NCBI GenBank assembly: GCA_002306975.1
Contig: DBTI01000111.1
Coordinates: forward strand, 1 to 47,746
DNA: 47,746 nucleotides
Reading direction: 5' to 3'
Origin: Ruminococcaceae bacterium UBA1320
Lineage (GTDB): Bacteria; Bacillota; Clostridia; Oscillospirales; Ethanoligenentaceae
The notes beneath the pieces were generated by a model that made no database searches, was not told where the DNA came from, and worked only from the letters and a program-made list of their open reading frames with translations. Shown here one piece after another: positions 1 through 7,292 of this stretch. Numbering within the stretch: position 1 is the stretch's first letter; each line of letters starts with the position of its first letter. The position numbers were made by a program, and so were the translations under genes.

Positions 1-99
1 GCCGACAACGACACGAATAGCGTTGCTGTCGTTTTCTCTTATATTAACCTTGCTCTGCATCTTGTTTCTGATTTCCGCAAGCTCTGCAAGAGTTTTCAC
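1..99 (-). CDS. 2Fe-2S ferredoxin-domain protein, N-terminal fragment
   Basis: Only the first 33 codons lie in the window; the gene runs off the left edge. The start is GTG at 99-97 and the peptide begins MKTLAELAEIRNKMQ. This opening is typical of the small thioredoxin-fold [2Fe-2S] ferredoxin that accompanies NuoE/NuoF-like subunits of electron-bifurcating [FeFe] hydrogenases in Clostridia. The cluster cysteines would be beyond the edge and cannot be seen. It lies 65 nt downstream of the ATPase gene on the same strand and follows the NuoE-like gene, so co-transcription is likely. The family call rests on a short N-terminus and on context. Confidence 0.6.
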   Translation of the reverse strand, partial: MKTLAELAEIRNKMQSKVNIRENDSNAIRVVVG

Positions 100-164
100 T
101 GTTCAATCATTCCTTTCGCCTTTGTTTAATTTAGGGCTTGTTTACAATGCCCGATGTATAAAAT

Positions 165-710
165 CTAAGACTGCAATACTTCATTCTCGCCTTCGCTAAG
201 ATAATCTTTAATCCAGAGCGTTACCTCGTTTGTGTTCAGAGGAACATCGCCCAGCACTGCACGAACCTCGCGCGTATCAAGTGTAAAGCTTTTGTCCGCA
301 TGCGAGCGCGTGTAAAAAAAGTCAATATCCGGATTGCAGTAAATGAGCGTAGCGATTGTCTCGTTAACGTCACCAAGCGGCATGCGGTCAATGTTTGTCA
401 AACCGAAAACACCGTGCACGCAGGTGCCCTCACCCACTTTTGAAGTGATATCAAAGCTTCCGCCCGACATCTCTGCCGCCATCTTGAAAAACGGAACGCC
501 AAGACCGACTTTTCTGGTCGTTCTTGTTGTGAAAAACGGATTTGTGACGGCGCCAAGCTGGTCCTGCGTCATGCCTTTTCCGTTATCTTTGATGATAACG
601 GTCAGCGTGTCATCGTCCGGCCTGTCGTCTACGGTTATTTCAATAAGATTGGCTTTTGCGGATATTGAGTTTTGCGCAAGGTCGAGAATATTAAGTGATA
701 TTTCCTGCAT
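165..710 (-). CDS. GHKL-type ATP-binding protein of hydrogenase locus
   Basis: A 181-residue protein with a histidine-kinase-type (GHKL) ATPase fold but no receiver, dimerisation or sensor part. The N box is seen as DLAQNSISA (about residues 10-18), the G1 box as DNGKGM (about 42-47), and a degenerate G2 region follows at GLGVPFF. The C-terminal 80 residues are not recognisable. Proteins of this kind sit between NuoE-like and ferredoxin genes in clostridial hydrogenase clusters; their biochemical role is not established. It starts 9 nt after the NuoE-like gene behind an AAGG Shine-Dalgarno, so the two are translated from one message. A second, shorter ATPase of the RsbW type lies in the neighbouring unit at 3822-4262. 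Confidence 0.75.
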   Translation of the reverse strand: MQEISLNILDLAQNSISAKANLIEITVDDRPDDDTLTVIIKDNGKGMTQDQLGAVTNPFFTTRTTRKVGLGVPFFKMAAEMSGGSFDITSKVGEGTCVHGVFGLTNIDRMPLGDVNETIATLIYCNPDIDFFYTRSHADKSFTLDTREVRAVLGDVPLNTNEVTLWIKDYLSEGENEVLQS

Positions 711-718
711 AAACAGCC

Positions 719-1213
719 TTATTGATATTTTTCAAGAATTTTATCAACATCTTCCGGAACAAGCCTGCCGTAGACATCGTCGTTAACGGTCATAACCGGG
801 GCAAGTCCGCAGGCTCCGATGCAACGGGTCGCATCAAGCGAATATTTACCGTCATTTGAAATGTCGCCGGCTTTAAGGCTCAGCTTTTCTGAAATTCGGT
901 CGAAAATCAGCTGTGAACCTTTAACATAGCACGCTGTGCCAAGGCACACCGAGATCTTGTATTTACCCTTAGGATTGAGGGTAAATTGTGAGTAAAAGCT
1001 TGCGACTCCATAGACTTCTTCAACCGGAATGTCCATACTGTCTGCAACAATCTGCTGCACTTCAATCGGAAGGTAACCATATACCTCCTGTGCTTCTTGA
1101 AGAATCGGCATGAGCGCGCCCTTTTGGTCTTTGTGTTCGTTGATGATAGCGTAAAGGCACTCTTCTTGTTCCTTTGTGCCTGTAAATGGCACGCTGGTTT
1201 TGCGTTTCTGCAT
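719..1213 (-). CDS. NuoE-like [2Fe-2S] subunit (hydrogenase/NADH dehydrogenase type)
   Basis: A 164-residue thioredoxin-like [2Fe-2S] protein homologous to the 24-kDa subunit of complex I and to the small subunit of bifurcating hydrogenases. The ligand pattern is complete: CLGTAC (CxxxxC) followed about 35 residues later by CIGAC (CxxxC). It would pass electrons between a flavin subunit and the hydrogenase, in the cytoplasm. I chose the ATG at 1213 over an upstream in-frame TTG at 1231 because GGGAGGA lies 7 nt before the ATG and overlaps the TTG. It is first in a unit with the ATPase and ferredoxin downstream. A promoter and a Rex-like operator lie directly upstream, which suggests NADH/NAD+-responsive control. 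Confidence 0.9.
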   Translation of the reverse strand: MQKRKTSVPFTGTKEQEECLYAIINEHKDQKGALMPILQEAQEVYGYLPIEVQQIVADSMDIPVEEVYGVASFYSQFTLNPKGKYKISVCLGTACYVKGSQLIFDRISEKLSLKAGDISNDGKYSLDATRCIGACGLAPVMTVNDDVYGRLVPEDVDKILEKYQ

Positions 1214-1239
1214 TATTTCGTCCTCCCTCAAGGATTAAA

Positions 1240-1257
1240 ATGTTAAACTTTTGACAA
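1240..1257. promoter_or_regulatory. Rex-like operator in the NuoE-like leader
   Basis: The 18-mer ATGTTAAACTTTTGACAA matches the Firmicute Rex consensus TTGTTAAnnnnTTAACAA at 12 of 14 defined positions. It lies between the -10 box (1281-1286) and the start codon, about 17-34 nt after the expected transcript start, a normal place for a repressor block. A weaker 11/14 match lies at 1326-1343, upstream of the promoter. Confidence 0.55.
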
Positions 1258-1280
1258 ACACGGGTAAACAAACTACAAAT

Positions 1281-1286
1281 ATTATA
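1281..1286 (-). promoter_or_regulatory. Extended -10 promoter element of the NuoE-like unit
   Basis: Read on the minus strand the sequence is TGTTATAAT, a perfect TATAAT with a TGn extension. No good -35 is present at 17 bp, as is common for extended -10 promoters. It is placed about 70 bp before the NuoE-like start codon. Confidence 0.55.
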
Positions 1287-1370
1287 ACATAAAGCATTAT
1301 ATAAAACCATGTAAAAAACTATTTATTGTTAAAAAATTAATTTTCACATTTTTGTTACATTTTCACTGAA

Positions 1371-2096
1371 TTATCGACAGCAGTCGATATATTTAACAAC
1401 TTCGCTCAGTGAACGACCTTCAACCGGCATGGAATTCTTACGTTCGCTTATATCCCACAGATAATGCGCGTCGGAATCCCTTACTATGCGCAGCCCACCT
1501 AAAGACTCGTTCGCGGCGATAAAAGACGGAACGTCGCATAAAGGGGAAAGCTCCGCGGATGTGAAGCCCGCCTCCCTCGGAATCGCTCCGAGGATTTCTA
1601 TGATTCCGCCCGAGGTTTTGTCGGCGTGAGCGGGAAAAGCCGTGCCGCCAAAACCGCGGCTGATTGATAAAACATTATCAACGCCGACGCCGCTTGCCAC
1701 AATTAAAAGCCCGTCTTCATTTCCGATTATATTATCTTCATCGTCGAGAATTAGCTGGTCTCCGAAAATATCAGGGCGGTTTTTTACGACAGGCATTGTC
1801 GCGCGTATCTCTTTTTCAAAGCCAAGCGCTCCGTCAAGCGTTGCAAACAGGCAGATAATGTGAATATCCTCGCTTGTGCAAAGTTCCATGCCGGGCAACA
1901 CAATAATACCCTCACGCTCACCGGCGCTCATGATCGCCCTGCAGTTGCCACAGGCGTTATGATCGGTCAGCGCGATTGCGTCAAGCCCTTTTAATTTTGC
2001 CATGTTGACGATATTGTTCGGCGTCATGTCCGCGTCGCCGCAGGGCGACAGGCATGAATGCAGGTGAAAATCGTAATACAGCGTTTCTTTTTCCAT
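1371..2096 (-). CDS. PHP-domain metal-dependent phosphoesterase
   Basis: A 241-residue PHP (polymerase and histidinol phosphatase) domain protein. The N-terminal metal motif HLHSCLSPCGD, the ALTDHN motif (about residue 43) and later conserved His/Asp residues, including PAHAD and DSDAH near the C-terminus, indicate a metal-dependent phosphoesterase of the TrpH/YciV type. Its substrate is unknown. The start codon overlaps the preceding DRTGG gene's stop by one base (TAATG), so translation is coupled. It is the last gene of the hydrogenase-like Fe-S unit, separated by about 157 bp and a fresh promoter from the NuoE-like unit. Confidence 0.85.
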   Translation of the reverse strand: MEKETLYYDFHLHSCLSPCGDADMTPNNIVNMAKLKGLDAIALTDHNACGNCRAIMSAGEREGIIVLPGMELCTSEDIHIICLFATLDGALGFEKEIRATMPVVKNRPDIFGDQLILDDEDNIIGNEDGLLIVASGVGVDNVLSISRGFGGTAFPAHADKTSGGIIEILGAIPREAGFTSAELSPLCDVPSFIAANESLGGLRIVRDSDAHYLWDISERKNSMPVEGRSLSEVVKYIDCCR

Positions 2097-2431
2097 TACA
2101 AATTCAGAGCGCCCGCGACATTGACTGCGATTTCGAACGCACCCTTTCCGCTTTTGAGCACCGCCACATTGTTCTCGCGCGCACGCAGCGCCGCCTGCCC
2201 GTCAAGCTCCGCACTCTGCGCGAGGATAACACAGCCGACTTCGGCAAGAACAGCCACCGCTATGGCGTTTTCGTTGCCCATTACCGTTATCCACGCGCTC
2301 CCTGCGGACGCGCGCCCCATAACCCAGCTGAGAAGGTCGCCGCAGTAGCCGCCGGTAACCGTTTTGTCAAGGGCATCGCCGCCGTTTGCTATTTCAAACC
2401 CGCAGGCCTCTGCAAGCTCTTTAACCGTCAT
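2096..2431 (-). CDS. DRTGG-domain protein, copy 2
   Basis: About 111 residues beginning MTVKELAEACGFEIANGG, typical of stand-alone DRTGG-domain proteins. The domain is known from bifunctional phosphotransacetylase-type proteins and CBS-domain proteins, probably as a small ligand-binding or oligomerisation unit. An alternative ATG at 2440 (MKRMTVKEL) is only 2 nt from AAAGGA, so 2431 is preferred. Either start overlaps the 3' end of the hydrogenase-like gene. Another DRTGG gene opens the same operon at 4259-4612, so the unit carries two diverged copies flanking the Fe-S protein. The function is unproven. Confidence 0.75.
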   Translation of the reverse strand: MTVKELAEACGFEIANGGDALDKTVTGGYCGDLLSWVMGRASAGSAWITVMGNENAIAVAVLAEVGCVILAQSAELDGQAALRARENNVAVLKSGKGAFEIAVNVAGALNL

Positions 2432-3776
2432 TCTTTTCATCGTCCTTTGATTCAGCGCTGTCAGCCTGCGCTTCCTCCGGTTTGCGGAATGGAGGCGGCA
2501 TATATTTTTCAAGCATTGAAAGCTCGTCGACAAGCTTGCTTATATGCTCCCTCAATTTGAAAATGCAGTCGCCCTTGTCCGCCATTCCGCGGATTACGTC
2601 CTCGCTGAAGGCACGGCACGAAGGCGCGCCGCAGGAGCCGCAGTCAAGACCGGGCATCTCGTCAAGCAGCGTGTCGATCGCCATAAGCTTTTTCATTGCC
2701 TTTGAAACGTCGTCGTCAAGCTTCAAAACCGGCAGATATTCAAGCGGCACCGTCCACATAACAGACGCGGGAACCTCGCCTTTAAGGTGATTGCACGCAA
2801 CAGGCAGATATTTTCTAAGGCGCTGAAGCCGGGCCCTTGCGATATACGGGTTTTCAACGGTGAGCACACCGCCGACACAGCCGCCGCTGCAAGCGTTAAG
2901 CTCAATGAAGTCAACTTCACTCAGCTTTTCGTCCTCAACCTCTTCGAGCACCTTTATGACGTTCTCTATGCCGTCGGCGGCAAGGTATTTTTCGCTGAGA
3001 AGCGCTGACGCCTCCCCTCCCGAACCTGCCCAGCCAACACCGATGATACCGGAATGGGAAAGCTGCTCAGGGTCATCCATATGTTTTATGATGCCTGCGA
3101 TTTTGGGGTAAACATCGCTCATTGACAGCACATAGTCAATTGCGGAGCGCCGCGTGCCGATTGGCGAGCGCGCGTAGGTCACCTTCGCGGGGCACGGAGA
3201 GATGAAGAAAACACCAATGTCCTCCGGCTCAAGCCCCGTTTTTTTCTGTGCCTCTGAACGAGCCATCTGCGCCGCTATTTCAACCGGCGCGAGCATGGGG
3301 AGCACATTGCGGCAGAGGTTTGGAAAACGAACGCGAATAAGCCTCGTCACAGCGGGGCAGGCGCAGCTGATTATGGGGCTTGGAAGCTGCCCCTCGCTCA
3401 TCACTTTTCGTGTACATTCCGAAACGATCTCGGCGGCGGCGCTGACCTCGAACACATCGTCAAAGCCAATGCGTTTTAGCGCTGTCAGAACCTTGTCGAT
3501 GTTGTCAAGATTGTTGAACTGGCCGTATAAAGCCGGAGCAGGCATCGCAATCTTCCATTTAAAGCGCTTCATGCTGTCAAGATGGTCATAGGCCGCTTTT
3601 TTCGCGTGCTGTGGACAAACGCGTATGCATTCGCCGCAATCTATGCAACGTTCGGAAATAATATATGCCTTGCCGTTACGCACACGGATCGCCTCGGTAG
3701 GGCAACGCTTTATACAGTTTATACAGCCTTTGCAACGCGAGCTGTCAAGCGTTACGGAATGGTAAAACTCACTCAT
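2421..3776 (-). CDS. [FeFe]-hydrogenase-like Fe-S protein with altered H-cluster motifs
   Basis: 451 residues. The N-terminus has two classic [4Fe-4S] ferredoxin motifs (Cys15/18/21/25 and Cys44/47/50/54). The middle is an iron-only hydrogenase large-subunit domain. Its three signature loops read SCACP (Cys138, Cys140), SPCPAK (Cys195) and NACSGGCVGG (Cys296, Cys300), compared with TSCCP, MPCxxK and MACPGGCxxGG in catalytic enzymes. A further cysteine-rich cluster domain lies near the C-terminus (DCGSCGAPSC and a later Cys, about 380-410). The start has a GGAGGTGA Shine-Dalgarno. The changed first loop and the ATPase/DRTGG neighbours suggest a sensory or regulatory hydrogenase-family protein rather than the main H2-evolving enzyme; this is inference. 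Confidence 0.85.
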   Translation of the reverse strand: MSEFYHSVTLDSSRCKGCINCIKRCPTEAIRVRNGKAYIISERCIDCGECIRVCPQHAKKAAYDHLDSMKRFKWKIAMPAPALYGQFNNLDNIDKVLTALKRIGFDDVFEVSAAAEIVSECTRKVMSEGQLPSPIISCACPAVTRLIRVRFPNLCRNVLPMLAPVEIAAQMARSEAQKKTGLEPEDIGVFFISPCPAKVTYARSPIGTRRSAIDYVLSMSDVYPKIAGIIKHMDDPEQLSHSGIIGVGWAGSGGEASALLSEKYLAADGIENVIKVLEEVEDEKLSEVDFIELNACSGGCVGGVLTVENPYIARARLQRLRKYLPVACNHLKGEVPASVMWTVPLEYLPVLKLDDDVSKAMKKLMAIDTLLDEMPGLDCGSCGAPSCRAFSEDVIRGMADKGDCIFKLREHISKLVDELSMLEKYMPPPFRKPEEAQADSAESKDDEKNDG

Positions 3777-3821
3777 ATATTCACCTCCGTTGCCGTTGAA
3801 GTTGTTTTTTAAAAAGGAAAG

Positions 3822-4262
3822 TTAATCAACTTTTACCGTCATATGTACGGTAGTTCCTTTGCCTACAACGGTTTCTATTTCCAGGTCATCTGTATATTTT
3901 TTCATGTTTGGCAGCCCCATGCCGGCGCCGAAACCGAGCGCCCTGATTTTATCCGGCGCGGTTGAGTAGCCTTCCTGCATTGCAAGATTGACATCGGGAA
4001 TGCCGGGGCCGTTGTCTATTAAAAATATGTCGATTTTTTCGGGTGTGATTATGGCTTTGGCCTCACCGCCGCCCGCGTGGATAACCATGTTGATTTCGCC
4101 TTCATACATCGAAATTGTCGTGCGACGAATGACGTCGGGTGAAAAGCCAAGCTGCTTGAGCACCTTTTTCACATTGCCCGAAGCCTCGCCCGCATGGGTA
4201 AAATCATCCCCCGGAACATCATAATGAAAGCGCATTTCATCTTTTTTGTCGTTTTCAATCAT
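3822..4262 (-). CDS. RsbW-like GHKL ATPase
   Basis: A 146-residue single-domain GHKL ATPase resembling anti-sigma-factor serine kinases (RsbW/SpoIIAB). DNGPGIP is the G1 box and GFGAGMGLPNMKK the ATP-lid/G2 region. The ATG at 4262 overlaps the preceding DRTGG stop as ATGA, so coupling is tight; a longer in-frame extension upstream would run through that gene and is unlikely. It precedes the hydrogenase-like Fe-S gene by 45 nt. No sigma factor or anti-anti-sigma gene is adjacent, so classic partner switching is not supported here. A role in signalling by the Fe-S protein is a guess from context. Confidence 0.8.
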   Translation of the reverse strand: MIENDKKDEMRFHYDVPGDDFTHAGEASGNVKKVLKQLGFSPDVIRRTTISMYEGEINMVIHAGGGEAKAIITPEKIDIFLIDNGPGIPDVNLAMQEGYSTAPDKIRALGFGAGMGLPNMKKYTDDLEIETVVGKGTTVHMTVKVD

Positions 4263-4612
4263 TTTTTCAATGCGCCTCCCTGAAGGCCGTGAGAATATAA
4301 AAGACCACACGCCACAAACATTCTGTAGTCGGTGCAAAGAAGCACAATGCCGCCTTCCGCCGCAAGCGACACAACCGAAGCATCCGGTTTTTTGCCCCTG
4401 ACAAAAACGATGCAGCGCATATCCATCATTTCCGCCGTGCGCACAACCTGCGGATTTATAAGACCGGTTATCAGCACCGACTGGTCTTTGACAAACGCGA
4501 GCACGTCGCTCATCATGTCGCTGCCACAGGCTGATTTAACCTCGTAGTCAAGCCCTGTTTCGCCCGTTACGATTTCGGCTTCTAAAATATCCCTTATTTC
4601 GCGTACAAGCAT
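4259..4612 (-). CDS. DRTGG-domain protein, copy 1 (first gene of operon)
   Basis: A 117-residue DRTGG-type domain protein starting MLVREIRDILEAEIVTG. The fold is inferred from the pattern VLITGLINPQVVRTAEMMDMR followed by a hydrophobic stretch and a C-terminal TDYRMFVACGLLY segment, as in stand-alone DRTGG proteins. AGGGGG lies 8 nt before the ATG. It is the promoter-proximal gene of DRTGG-ATPase-hydrogenase-like-DRTGG-PHP, overlapping the ATPase start by 4 nt. Its biochemical function is unknown. Confidence 0.7.
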   Translation of the reverse strand: MLVREIRDILEAEIVTGETGLDYEVKSACGSDMMSDVLAFVKDQSVLITGLINPQVVRTAEMMDMRCIVFVRGKKPDASVVSLAAEGGIVLLCTDYRMFVACGLLYSHGLQGGALKK

Positions 4613-4730
4613 ACGTGAAACCCCCTGACAAAATTTATGTCAAAATCTCCGGCTTTTCAGGCTGTAGGCACACCGTTTGGAATCTCTTTTAAAGATTACA
4701 CTATTTCAACCAAAAGCCGTCAATGACAAT

Positions 4731-4748
4731 CTGTTAATATTATAACAT
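4731..4748. promoter_or_regulatory. Rex-like operator over the -10 box
   Basis: CTGTTAATATTATAACAT matches the Rex consensus TTGTTAAnnnnTTAACAA at 11 of 14 positions with symmetric TGTTA/TAACA arms. It completely covers the -10 hexamer of the DRTGG-ATPase-hydrogenase-like operon, so a bound Rex dimer would exclude RNA polymerase when NADH is low. Confidence 0.55.
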
Positions 4749-4767
4749 TGTATTAATAATTGTACAA
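4739..4767 (-). promoter_or_regulatory. Promoter of the hydrogenase-like operon
   Basis: On the minus strand: TTGTAC, 17 bp, TATAAT. The -10 is perfect and the -35 partial. It sits about 125 bp before the first start codon. The rest of the 4613-4886 gap shows no coding sequence. Confidence 0.6.
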
Positions 4768-4886
4768 TATCCACAGCAACACCAAGACTCATTTTTATTT
4801 CTCTATCCAAAAGTGTTAAAAATATCATAAATCTGTTTCTATTATATGTAGTTATGTGGCAGCTTTGCTTAACCTGATTTTTGAGC

Positions 4887-5222
4887 TTATGCTTCTTTGA
4901 AATTTTCTCTGTACTGTTTGCCCCACCGGCACAGGCAGTCAAGAACCGGTCTTATACTTTCGCCTAATTCTGTAAGGCAGTATTCTACCCTGGGCGGAAC
5001 TTCGGCATATATGTTTCTTTTTACAAGCCCATCCGATTCCAGCTCTCTCAGCTGCTGAGTAAGCGTTTTTTGCGTTATTCTGGGCAGCAGCCTTTGCATC
5101 TCATTAAATCGAACGGTACCTTTAGAAAGATGCCACAAGATCGTCATCTTCCATTTACCGCTCATTATATTCATAGAGATGCTAAACGGACATTGCTCAT
5201 TTACCGTTGTAGATTTTGCCAT
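4887..5222 (-). CDS. HxlR-family transcriptional regulator
   Basis: A 111-residue winged-helix regulator of the HxlR/MarR-like family. Hallmarks are CPFSISMNIMSGKWKMTIL at the N-terminus, then RFNEMQRLLPRITQKTLTQQL (recognition helix region), LVKRNIYAEVPPRVEYCLTELG (wing) and a C-terminal helix. The conserved N-terminal Cys (CPFS) is the residue used for thiol or electrophile sensing in several HxlR proteins. I start at the ATG at 5222, preceded by AGGGTGA, and not at the upstream MKKIEQGDL start, which has no ribosome binding site. It is divergent from the amidohydrolase gene with a 140-bp shared region, so it probably controls that gene and itself. Confidence 0.9.
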   Translation of the reverse strand: MAKSTTVNEQCPFSISMNIMSGKWKMTILWHLSKGTVRFNEMQRLLPRITQKTLTQQLRELESDGLVKRNIYAEVPPRVEYCLTELGESIRPVLDCLCRWGKQYRENFKEA

Positions 5223-5362
5223 CAAATCACCCTGTTCAATTTTTTTCATTATCGTATCACAACAGTATCATAAATGCTAGTTTATATCAAGAAAGTTCGT
5301 ACTTATGCCTTCCGCCGGCACATGATAGAATAATATCAATACAAAAAGGAGGCAATGATCAA

Positions 5363-6166
5363 ATGATGATTATCGACAGCCATGAACATGTCATTTTACC
5401 TACTTCCGAGCAATTGAAACAAATGGACGCGGCGGGCGTGGCAAAAACCGTACTGTTTTCGACCAAGCCTCATCCTGAAAAGGCGAAAAACCTGCAGGAG
5501 CTTGAAGATGAACTGAACACGTTATATGCCACGCTTTCAGGCAGGCAGGATCTTAAAGAAACCTGTAAAGATACCGTCACAAAAACAAAAGAACTATGCG
5601 GCATTTTAGAGGCAAACCCGAACCGTTTTCTGGGTTTTGGGCTGCTGCCTATTTCTCTGAGTTACAAAGAAACGTGCCTGTGGATAGAAAATTATATCGT
5701 TAAAAACGGGCTTTTAGGAGTCGGTGAATTTTCTGCGGCCGGTCAGACTGAGCTGTTGGAAACTGTTTTTGAAGGTATTTCAAACTACAATAATTTGCCG
5801 ATATGGGTACATACGTTCAGCCCCGTGACAAAAACAGATATTTTTAAATTAACGGCTTTATGCGAGAAATATCCGAAAATTCCGGTGATTTTCGGACATT
5901 TGGGCGGAACAAACTGGATGGATGTTATTAAGCTTGCAAAAGATCATGCAAATATATATTTGGATTTATCTGCCGTATTTACCACTATGGCATTAAAATA
6001 TGCCATGTTCGAGCTGCCGGAAAGAACATTATTCAGTTCGGATGCACCATATGGAAATCCGGAGTTGTCGCGGATCATGGTTGAAAAAATGAGCCCTAGC
6101 GATGAAGTTACAGAAACGGTTTTGGGCAGAAACATCGAGCGGCTGTTAAATTTGAAATCATTATGA
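5363..6166 (+). CDS. Amidohydrolase-2 family metal-dependent hydrolase
   Basis: 267 residues of the amidohydrolase superfamily (TIM-barrel hydrolases and decarboxylases). Visible motifs: DSHEHV at the N-terminus (first metal pair, with Glu between the histidines), IWVHTF, GHLGG and FSSDAPYG near the C-terminus (catalytic Asp). This set fits the amidohydrolase_2 group, which includes decarboxylases, lactonases and TIM-barrel hydrolases; the substrate cannot be read. AAAGGAGG lies 10 nt before the ATG pair at 5363/5366. It is divergent from the HxlR regulator and followed by a terminator, so it is a single-gene unit, probably induced by the ligand of that regulator. Confidence 0.85.
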   Translation: MMIIDSHEHVILPTSEQLKQMDAAGVAKTVLFSTKPHPEKAKNLQELEDELNTLYATLSGRQDLKETCKDTVTKTKELCGILEANPNRFLGFGLLPISLSYKETCLWIENYIVKNGLLGVGEFSAAGQTELLETVFEGISNYNNLPIWVHTFSPVTKTDIFKLTALCEKYPKIPVIFGHLGGTNWMDVIKLAKDHANIYLDLSAVFTTMALKYAMFELPERTLFSSDAPYGNPELSRIMVEKMSPSDEVTETVLGRNIERLLNLKSL

Positions 6167-6231
6167 AAACACAGCAAAAAAATTTATCCACGTCATAGTT
6201 TGTATATAGCCCGATTCAAAACGAATAATAA

Positions 6232-6267
6232 AAAGGCGGCTCGCAACTGAACCGCCTTTAATTTTTT
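6232..6267 (+). terminator. Terminator of the amidohydrolase gene
   Basis: The stem is AAAGGCGG/CCGCCTTT (8 bp) with a 12-nt loop, followed by AATTTTTT. It lies 65 bp after the amidohydrolase stop. Confidence 0.8.
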
Positions 6268-6276
6268 AGAATCGAG

Positions 6277-6384
6277 ATGATTATTTTGACAAAAAAGAAA
6301 ATCTCGCCAAAAACACAGCATATTAAAGATACCGACCGGAAGTCCAAAGGAACTTATAAAAAGGGCACGCAGGGACCGAAATAA
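6277..6384 (+). CDS. Small lysine-rich ORF between two terminators (doubtful)
   Basis: A 35-codon ORF from ATG at 6277 to TAA at 6382. The product is strongly basic with repeated Lys, Thr and Gly (for example KSKGTYKKGTQGPK at the C-terminus) and no hydrophobic segment. Ribosome binding is weak: only GAATCGAG precedes the ATG, and an in-frame TTG at codon 4 is no better placed. What favours a real gene or small RNA is position: it is bracketed by two forward rho-independent terminators (6232-6267 and 6403-6435) with no other forward gene to terminate. The composition recalls minor small acid-soluble spore proteins, but no family can be assigned. Confidence 0.35.
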   Translation: MIILTKKKISPKTQHIKDTDRKSKGTYKKGTQGPK

Positions 6385-6402
6385 ATTTTTATGTTTTTAA
6401 CC

Positions 6403-6435
6403 GGGCGCGCGGTGCGCGCCCTTACTTATTTTTTT
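6403..6435 (+). terminator. Strong forward terminator
   Basis: GGGCGCGC-GGT-GCGCGCCC, an 8-bp all-GC stem with a 3-nt loop, followed by TTACTTATTTTTTT. The T-tract is only on the forward side, so it ends rightward transcription from the 6277 region. It also abuts the 3' end of the convergent sirtuin gene. Confidence 0.8.
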
Positions 6436-7198
6436 AGATTCCGAGGATATCAAGGGCGGTGCGCATCGTTTTACCGGCCTGCGCCTGAATGTGCAGATTC
6501 GCCTTGCCGTCATATGGCGTCGCATCTTTATTTATGATAACCAGGTTTTTCCCTTTGAAATAGCCGATAAAACCCGCAGCGGGATAAACGGCAAGGCTTG
6601 TGCCCATGATTAACAGCATGTCGGCATGCGCTATTTCATTTATCGCCTTTTCGGTAACCGAGCTATCGAGCGGCTCTTCATATAAAACCACATTTGGGCG
6701 GACTATGCCTCCGCATTTTTCACAGTGGGGAATGCCTGACGAGGTTAAGACAAAATCAAGCGTATAATTTTCCCCACAGTCTATGCAATAATTTTTATAA
6801 ACGCTTCCGTGAAGCTCGCAGACATTCTTGCTGCCCGCCTTAGTGTGAAGCCCGTCGATATTTTGGGTTACAACGGCGGCGGCTTTGCCAAGCTGCTCAA
6901 GCACTGCGAGGGTTTTGTGGGCGTCGTTTGGCTGCGCGTCGGGAAAAATGAGGTAACTGCGCAGATAATCAAAAAATATATCGGGATGCGCTTTAAAAAA
7001 GCTGTGTGATAAAAGGACCTCGGCGGGTTTGCCGTAACGCCGCTCTATCGCTTCATAAACGCCGCGCGCCGAGCGAAAATCGGGAATATTACTCTCAGTC
7101 GACACACCGGCCCCGGTGAAAGCAACGATTCTTTTTGAACCGCCGATCATTTCAGCGAGCTTTTCTATTTTTTGCTCATCGGTTTTCAAATCTGCCAT
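6434..7198 (-). CDS. NAD-dependent protein deacylase (Sir2 family)
   Basis: A 254-residue sirtuin. The NAD-binding motif GAGVSTESNIPDFRS is at about 29-43, the catalytic TQNIDGLHTKAG at about 113-124 with the general-base His in the following LHGS, and the zinc ribbon is CIDCG...CEKCGG. GTSLAVYPAAGF marks the C-terminal Rossmann portion. It removes acyl groups from protein lysines using NAD+, giving nicotinamide and O-acyl-ADP-ribose. The length is usual for bacterial CobB-type enzymes. The start at 7198 follows GGAAAGAATGAG. It is a single gene with no adjacent acetyl-CoA synthetase, so targets cannot be guessed from context. Confidence 0.95.
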   Translation of the reverse strand: MADLKTDEQKIEKLAEMIGGSKRIVAFTGAGVSTESNIPDFRSARGVYEAIERRYGKPAEVLLSHSFFKAHPDIFFDYLRSYLIFPDAQPNDAHKTLAVLEQLGKAAAVVTQNIDGLHTKAGSKNVCELHGSVYKNYCIDCGENYTLDFVLTSSGIPHCEKCGGIVRPNVVLYEEPLDSSVTEKAINEIAHADMLLIMGTSLAVYPAAGFIGYFKGKNLVIINKDATPYDGKANLHIQAQAGKTMRTALDILGI

Positions 7199-7292
7199 GA
7201 CATCTCATTCTTTCCTATTTTATAAAATTAAAGCGGAGTGGTTTCGCTGTCCCCCGCCGAAGCGGATGACCGCCGGTGGAAAAGATAACATT

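Noticed and set aside
5281..5320. HxlR operator candidate AAGTTCGTACTT
   Set aside because: A short AAGT/ACTT inverted repeat is present between the divergent genes, but it is too short and has no second copy to support it as an operator.
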